Shown piece after piece: positions 37,202 through 41,150 of a stretch of DNA of 41,150 nt (within the stretch, counting starts at the first letter, position 1; every line of letters begins with the position of its first letter). The stretch is from Acidobacteriaceae bacterium (GTDB lineage: Bacteria; Acidobacteriota; Terriglobia; Terriglobales; Acidobacteriaceae): assembly GCA_003168355.1 (NCBI GenBank), contig PMSQ01000099.1, positions 1,043-42,192 on the forward strand, written 5' to 3'. Both the position numbers and the translations under genes were made by a program. The notes under the pieces were generated by a model that saw only the letters and a program-made list of their open reading frames with translations, searched no databases and was not told the origin of the DNA.

Positions 37202-37593
37202 TCGGTCTCGATACGAACGTTTTAGTTCGCTACCTTACACTTGACGATGCCCGCCAGACCGCTCTAGCGGTAGGCATATTCGATTCTCTCTCGGCTGGCT
37301 CACCCGGTTTTGTTTCCCTGGCTGTCATCATCGAATTGGTATGGGTTCTAGAATCGTCTTACGATTTTAGAAAAGATCGAATTGTCGAGACACTTGACGC
37401 GTTGCTTCGGAGTCAGGAGCTAGCAGTGGAACGAACTGATGCCGTACGGCAGGCCCTGCGCCGATTTGCTGCAAGCCGCGCAGATTTTGCCGATTGCCTT
37501 ATTGAGCGCTGTTGCCGAGAGGCGGAATGCCAATACACGGTTACTTTTGACAGGAAAGCCGCTGCAGCGGGCATGCGATTGATCGTAGGCTAG
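37198..37593 (+). CDS. vapC: PIN-domain ribonuclease toxin
   Basis: The 131-aa PIN domain starts MIGLDTNVLVRYL with Asp 5. The other acidic metal ligands are Glu 46 (VIIELVWVL), Asp 96 and Asp 99 (RADFADCLI) and Asp 118 (VTFDRKA). The active site is therefore complete. Toxins of this type cleave RNA, often tRNA or rRNA, when released from the antitoxin. Its TAG stop overlaps the TAG stop of the convergent gene in the palindrome CTAG. Confidence 0.92.
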   Translation: MIGLDTNVLVRYLTLDDARQTALAVGIFDSLSAGSPGFVSLAVIIELVWVLESSYDFRKDRIVETLDALLRSQELAVERTDAVRQALRRFAASRADFADCLIERCCREAECQYTVTFDRKAAAAGMRLIVG

Positions 37594-37934
37594 GCCAGCC
37601 ATGGCGAAGACGCTACCGTGCCAGCCTGGCGACCCATGGCATCGTCGAGCTTTTGTCTTATTCCATCCGACGGGGTTCCGCGTCCGAGTTCGGCAAGCAA
37701 TTCGTCCCGGGAGAAGAGAACCGAGATCGTGCGTCGTCCGTTCCCGAAAGTGCAGCGGTATTCCTGTCGAACTTCATCGAAACTCCAGTCGGTCCCTGGT
37801 TCCCACCCGAACTGGCTAACGTAGTCAGCCGTTAAGCGCCCAAGAGACAGCTCATCGGGCGTCCAACGCAAACTTCTCTGTGTAAGGATGTTCTGCATAC
37901 CCTTAGGATGTCCTTTGGGCCCTTGTCGTGTCAA
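37590..37934 (-). CDS. Small unknown protein
   Basis: The product is 114 aa from 37934, or about 102 aa from the ATG at 37898 (MQNILTQRSLRWTPDELSLG), which looks more natural. The sequence LTADYVSQFGWEPGTDWSFDEVRQEYRCTF and RRTISVLFSRDELLAEL is acidic and protein-like, with no membrane segment or known motif. I do not recognise the family. It ends tail to tail with vapC and starts 18 bp after the helicase gene's stop on the same strand, so it may be co-transcribed with the helicase. Confidence 0.55.
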   Translation of the reverse strand: MTRQGPKGHPKGMQNILTQRSLRWTPDELSLGRLTADYVSQFGWEPGTDWSFDEVRQEYRCTFGNGRRTISVLFSRDELLAELGRGTPSDGIRQKLDDAMGRQAGTVASSPWLA

Positions 37935-37952
37935 ACAAGTTAGAAAAACGAC

Positions 37953-40112
37953 TTACGCTCCGAAAAACTCTTCCACCACCCGCATATCAGTGGTCCTCTT
38001 ATAATTCGGCAGGCTCTCGATAAACACGCGTCCGTATTGCTTCTTCAGAATGCGGTTGTCGAGCAGCACCAGCAATCCGCGATCGTGCAGCGAGCGAATC
38101 AGGCGTCCGAAGCCTTGTTTCAAGGTGATTACTGCCGCCGGCACCTGATATTGAAAAAACGCATTGCCGCCATCGGCGTCAATCGCCTTTACCCGCGCGG
38201 CTACCACCGGGTCGCTGGGTACCGCGAACGGCAGGCGATCGATGATCACGCAACTCAACTGCTCACCCTGCACGTCCACGCCCTGCCAGAACGACGAAGT
38301 GGCAAACAGCACGGCGTTCGGCGTGAGCCGGAACTCCTCGAGCAGGGCGCTCTTTGGCGCGTCGCCCTGCCGCAGCATGGGGAATTCCAACTCGCCGAGC
38401 AGCCGCTGATAGATATCGTTCATCTGCGCGTAGCTGGTGAAGAGCACAAACGCGCGTCCGCGAGTGATCTCGAGCAGTTGGCGAATGCGCGCCGCCGCCA
38501 GCGCCGTAAACTGAGGCGTTCGAGCATCGGGCAGATCGGGCGGCACATAGAACAAAGCCTGATTTTCGTAATCGAAGTGCGAAGGCAGCACGGACTCGCG
38601 CGCATGCTCCAAGCCGAGCCGCTGCCGGATGTATTCGAATCCTCCGCCGACCGCGAGGGTGGCGGAGGTCAGTACTGCGCACTCCAACTTCGACCAAAGG
38701 CATTCGCGCAGGATCGGGCCGACGTCGATTGGAGTGGCTTGCAAGAAAACATTCTGCCGACCTTGCGGGCCTTCCGTTGTCTTCTCTGTGTCTCGGTGTC
38801 TCTGTGGTGAATTCGTTCTTCCCCGGCCGCCCCGGCGCTCGATCCAGAACACAGTGTTGCGATCATCCGACTCCATGGCGAAGCTGAGTTGCACCTGGAG
38901 TTCCTGCGCCCGCCGCACGAAGTTGAAGATTTCCTCAGGCTTCTGCGGCAGGCCTTCCAGTTCGCCGGCCAGCCGCGTGAGAGCCTGATTGAGCGCCAGA
39001 AATTCGTCTCCGTTTTCCTCCAGAAACTCGCGCCGCGACTCGAAGGCAAAGCGTCCCTCACCCGGCGGCAACAGCGAAAAGAAGAACTGCGATCGTTCCC
39101 GCAGGCTTCCCAGCGCACCCGAGAATGAGGCGGACAGCATGCGGTTATGTTGCAGCGACGCTTCGACGTCCCGTGCCAGATCCTCCACCCGCAGGTTGCT
39201 CACGGAAATTCCGAAATAGTTCCCTGCTACATCTTCCAGTTCGTGCGCTTCATCAAAGATTACGGCCGCCGCTTCGGGCAGGATCCCCGCGTCGGGCGCG
39301 CCCTCAGCTTGCAGCTTGATGGCGAGATCGGCGAAGAACAGATGATGGTTGACGATGATGATGTCGCTCTCCATCCCGCGCCGGCGCATTTCGGTGATGA
39401 AGCAGCGCTCCCACTCGCTGCATTTCTGCCCGATACAGGCGTCAGACCGCGCGTCCAGTTTGTGCCAGAGCGCGCTGGCCTCGGGAAGCTCGGCCAGTTC
39501 CGCGCGGTCGCCAGTTGCGGTGGTTTTCTCCCAAGCGGCAACGGCGCGATATTGTTCGATTTCCTGCAACCCGCTCAGCACCGGCTGGTCGGTAAGGTCG
39601 TAAAGTTTCTTGCGGCATAAATAATTGTTGCGGCCCTTCATGTAACAAACGGAGAGCCGGCCGGGTCCTTGCCCGGCAGCCGAGAGCTTGCCCGGAGCTT
39701 GTCGAAGGTCTGTCCCTACGTGATCCCCAAACAGCGCTTGCTCCAGGAAAGGAACATCTTTGTAGAAAAGCTGTTCCTGCAGATTCTTCGTACCGGTCGA
39801 GATGATCACACGCTTACCCGAGTGGATTACTGGCATCAGGTAGGCGAGCGTCTTTCCCGTACCCGTACCGGCTTCCACGATCAGATGCCGCTTTTCTTCG
39901 AGCGCCTGCTCAATTGCCTGCGCCATTTGCAATTGCCCGCGACGGAATTCATAGGCCGGATGCGTGCGCGCGAGCAGCCCGCCCGGAGCGAAGAATTGGT
40001 AGAGGGAAGCATCCTTGCCGCCAGGCGCGGAGCGGTTTGGCGTTGAAGGAGGTACGGGTTGGGAGCCTAAAGCCACGGGAGTCTCTATAATAGCTAGTTC
40101 CGGCTTGTGCAT
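37953..40112 (-). CDS. dinG: DinG/XPD-family ATP-dependent helicase with two repeat insertions
   Basis: The start is probably the ATG at 40112 (MHKPELAIIE, 719 aa); an earlier ATG at 40205 would translate an intergenic repeat. Motifs (numbered from 40112) are Q-motif YEFRRGQLQMAQ, Walker A EAGTGTGKT, Ia IISTGTKNLQEQ, FeS-cluster cysteines in VCYMKGRNNYLC and CIGQKCSEWERC, DEAH in FDEAHELEDVAGNYF, then VLTSATLAV, LFATSSFWQGVDVQGE and GFGRLIRS. It is a 5'-3' FeS helicase for repair of structured DNA. Two stretches absent from typical homologues (about 129-152 and 432-453) are encoded by repeats. All motifs are intact. Confidence 0.92.
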   Translation of the reverse strand: MHKPELAIIETPVALGSQPVPPSTPNRSAPGGKDASLYQFFAPGGLLARTHPAYEFRRGQLQMAQAIEQALEEKRHLIVEAGTGTGKTLAYLMPVIHSGKRVIISTGTKNLQEQLFYKDVPFLEQALFGDHVGTDLRQAPGKLSAAGQGPGRLSVCYMKGRNNYLCRKKLYDLTDQPVLSGLQEIEQYRAVAAWEKTTATGDRAELAELPEASALWHKLDARSDACIGQKCSEWERCFITEMRRRGMESDIIIVNHHLFFADLAIKLQAEGAPDAGILPEAAAVIFDEAHELEDVAGNYFGISVSNLRVEDLARDVEASLQHNRMLSASFSGALGSLRERSQFFFSLLPPGEGRFAFESRREFLEENGDEFLALNQALTRLAGELEGLPQKPEEIFNFVRRAQELQVQLSFAMESDDRNTVFWIERRGGRGRTNSPQRHRDTEKTTEGPQGRQNVFLQATPIDVGPILRECLWSKLECAVLTSATLAVGGGFEYIRQRLGLEHARESVLPSHFDYENQALFYVPPDLPDARTPQFTALAAARIRQLLEITRGRAFVLFTSYAQMNDIYQRLLGELEFPMLRQGDAPKSALLEEFRLTPNAVLFATSSFWQGVDVQGEQLSCVIIDRLPFAVPSDPVVAARVKAIDADGGNAFFQYQVPAAVITLKQGFGRLIRSLHDRGLLVLLDNRILKKQYGRVFIESLPNYKRTTDMRVVEEFFGA
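38751..38819. repeat. In-frame insertion of a CACAGAGACACCGAGACACAG-type repeat in dinG
   Basis: On the gene strand the bases between RGRTN and VFLQATPIDV contain TTCACCACAGAGACACCGAG, followed by ACACAGAGAAG. This purine-biased repeat is well known in noncoding DNA of many environmental bacteria. It encodes SPQRHRDTEKTTEGPQGRQ in frame, in a region where homologues go directly from WIERRG to VFLQATP. Confidence 0.8.
39657..39728. repeat. Two-stem palindromic repeat variant inside dinG
   Basis: On the plus strand, stem 1 is GCCGGG-TCCTTG-CCCGGC. It is followed by AGCCGAGAGC, then a 21-nt insert (TTGCCCGG...GTCGAAGG), then CTGTCCCTACG. Apart from that insert it follows the intergenic two-stem element (AGCCGAGGGC, then CTGTCCCCAC). 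It encodes about 24 residues (129-152) between helicase motif Ia and the first FeS cysteine. Confidence 0.75.
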
Positions 40113-40135
40113 GGCATTGCTGCGATGCAAAACAT

Positions 40136-40181
40136 CCTTGGGTCTTAGGACCCAAGGACAGCCGAGGGCGGCTGTCCCCAC
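40136..40181. repeat. Two-stem palindromic repeat, CCAC tail (copy 3)
   Basis: Stem 1 is CCTTGGGTC-TTAG-GACCCAAGG (40136-40157). Stem 2 (40156-40177) is identical to copies 1 and 2 and is followed by CCAC. It takes up half of the 94-bp gap between the divergent dinG and der start codons, so both promoters or leaders must accommodate it. Confidence 0.85.
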
Positions 40182-40206
40182 ATTAAGACTCAGATTAAAG
40201 TTCATT

Positions 40207-41150
40207 TTGACGCAACCCACTTACAACTCGACCAGCACTCTCGCCACCACCGCAGCAGGCGTTCCGACGCTGGCCATTGTGGGCCGACCCAACGTGGGCA
40301 AGTCCACGCTGTTCAACCGCATTGTCGGCTCGCGCCGGGCGATTGTTGGCGACGAGCCTGGCATTACGCGCGACCGCCTTTATGGAGACGCGGAGTGGCG
40401 CGGCCGCCGCATCCGCATCATTGACACTGGCGGCATTCTTCCTGAGGACAAGGATTTCATTCCGTCGGAAATTTTTCGCCAGGCGCGGGTTGCGTTCGAT
40501 GAAGCCGCGGCGATTGTCATGGTCGTTGACGGGCGCGCCGAACTTGCCGGCCCTGATTCTGAACTGGTCCGCCTGCTGCGCAAGACCGGGCGTCCGCTCT
40601 TTCTGGCTGTCAACAAGGCTGACAGCGAAAAACAAGCGCACATCGTGCATGAGTTTCATCGTCTGGGAATCAAGCAGATGTTCCCCATCTCCGCCGAGCA
40701 CGGGCGCGGAATCGACGATCTGCTGGACGCTGTGTTTGAAATCTTGCTCCCTGAAGAAAAGGCTACCGCCGAGCACGCCGAGATCGCCGAGGAAAAGATG
40801 GCAAGCGGAGCAGCGGAGATGGAAGGAACCACTGGGGACGCTGAGATCGAGCCCGTCTACGAAACTAAGGTCGCGATCATCGGCCATCCCAACGTCGGGA
40901 AATCCACGTTGCTGAATTGCCTTACCGCTTCCGATCGAGCCATCGTTTCGCCGATTCCTGGTACCACGCGCGACGCGGTCGACGAAATTGTCGAACGCGA
41001 TGGGCGCCGCTTCCGCTTCATCGACACGGCCGGGATTCGCCGCAAAGGGAAGACGCATCTGATGGCGGAGAAGCTTTCTGTGGTGATGGCGCGCAAGCAT
41101 CTCGAAGCCGCCGACATCGCGCTGCTCGTCATCGACGCCACCGAAGGCGT
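40207..41150 (+). CDS. der: GTPase Der (EngA), 3' part missing
   Basis: The frame is open from TTG at 40207 to the window edge (314 codons). No ATG or ribosome binding site is visible before the first G domain, so TTG is the best candidate. First G domain: LAIVGRPNVGKSTLFNRIVG (G1), GITRDR (G2), DTGG (G3), NKAD (G4). A Glu/Ala-rich linker of about 35 residues leads to the second: VAIIGHPNVGKSTLLNCL, PGTTRD, DTAG, then LLVIDATEG at the edge. Tandem G domains define Der, which assists 50S ribosome assembly. The KH-like C-terminus is outside the window. Confidence 0.95.
   Translation, partial: MTQPTYNSTSTLATTAAGVPTLAIVGRPNVGKSTLFNRIVGSRRAIVGDEPGITRDRLYGDAEWRGRRIRIIDTGGILPEDKDFIPSEIFRQARVAFDEAAAIVMVVDGRAELAGPDSELVRLLRKTGRPLFLAVNKADSEKQAHIVHEFHRLGIKQMFPISAEHGRGIDDLLDAVFEILLPEEKATAEHAEIAEEKMASGAAEMEGTTGDAEIEPVYETKVAIIGHPNVGKSTLLNCLTASDRAIVSPIPGTTRDAVDEIVERDGRRFRFIDTAGIRRKGKTHLMAEKLSVVMARKHLEAADIALLVIDATEG

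Noticed and set aside
40113..40220. Longer N-terminus for the helicase from 40205 or 40220
   Set aside because: It would translate the intergenic two-stem repeat and has no ribosome binding site. It cannot be fully excluded, because the same gene does contain repeat-coded segments.

Overview
The window looks like chromosomal DNA of an Acidobacteriota bacterium (Koribacter/Terriglobia-like). The evidence is a VWFA-related secreted protein of the type expanded in that phylum, a very large Oar-like TonB-dependent receptor with an N-terminal carboxypeptidase-regulatory-like domain, a response regulator with a PATAN/DUF4388 tail, high GC content, and many short palindromic repeats between and inside genes. 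No rRNA, tRNA or CRISPR was seen. Phylum assignment is an inference from gene content.

Layout. 1-5.0 kb (minus): a VWA-domain protein cut by the left edge and a 1156-codon TonB-dependent receptor. 5.1-8.6 kb (plus): a MITE-like element, a Spy/CpxP-like periplasmic protein, an unknown membrane-anchored protein and nicotinate phosphoribosyltransferase. 8.7-15.5 kb (plus): a STAS protein fused to a degenerate receiver, an ABC ATPase, a 1229-aa ABC permease/M1 aminopeptidase fusion and a fibronectin-type lipoprotein. 15.7-20 kb: HIT protein (plus), then ligA and a secreted TPR protein (minus). 20.3-23.7 kb (plus): GNAT acetyltransferase, diacylglycerol-kinase-family protein, YdjM-like membrane hydrolase, DUF6580-like membrane protein. 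23.8-29.1 kb (minus): a run pilT-like, moeA, moaC, response regulator, mogA, DedA/VTT protein; the moaC-regulator-mogA reading frames overlap. 29.4-33 kb (minus): a secreted TPR protein and the preQ0 genes queC, queE and queD, with a small four-helix-bundle gene between queD and queE. 33.3-37.6 kb (plus): CocE-like hydrolase, B12-binding radical SAM protein and a vapBC toxin-antitoxin pair with its promoter and operator. 37.6-41.15 kb: a small unknown gene and a DinG-type helicase (minus), then der (plus), cut by the right edge.

The most unusual content is in the repeats. (1) The four-helix-bundle gene between queD and queE is bounded by 34-40 nt inverted arms that start right after the queD stop and end 6 nt before the queE start. 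This resembles the intervening sequences of bacterial 23S rRNA, which encode the same protein family, but here it sits in a protein-coding transcription unit. (2) A family of two-stem palindromes ending in CCAC recurs in intergenic DNA. Related copies lie in frame inside moeA and the dinG-like helicase, adding about 20-24 residues between conserved motifs. The helicase carries a second in-frame insert from an unrelated repeat. (3) Two terminal-inverted-repeat elements sit directly upstream of the Spy-like and CocE-like genes, and a deletion derivative of one lies near pilT.
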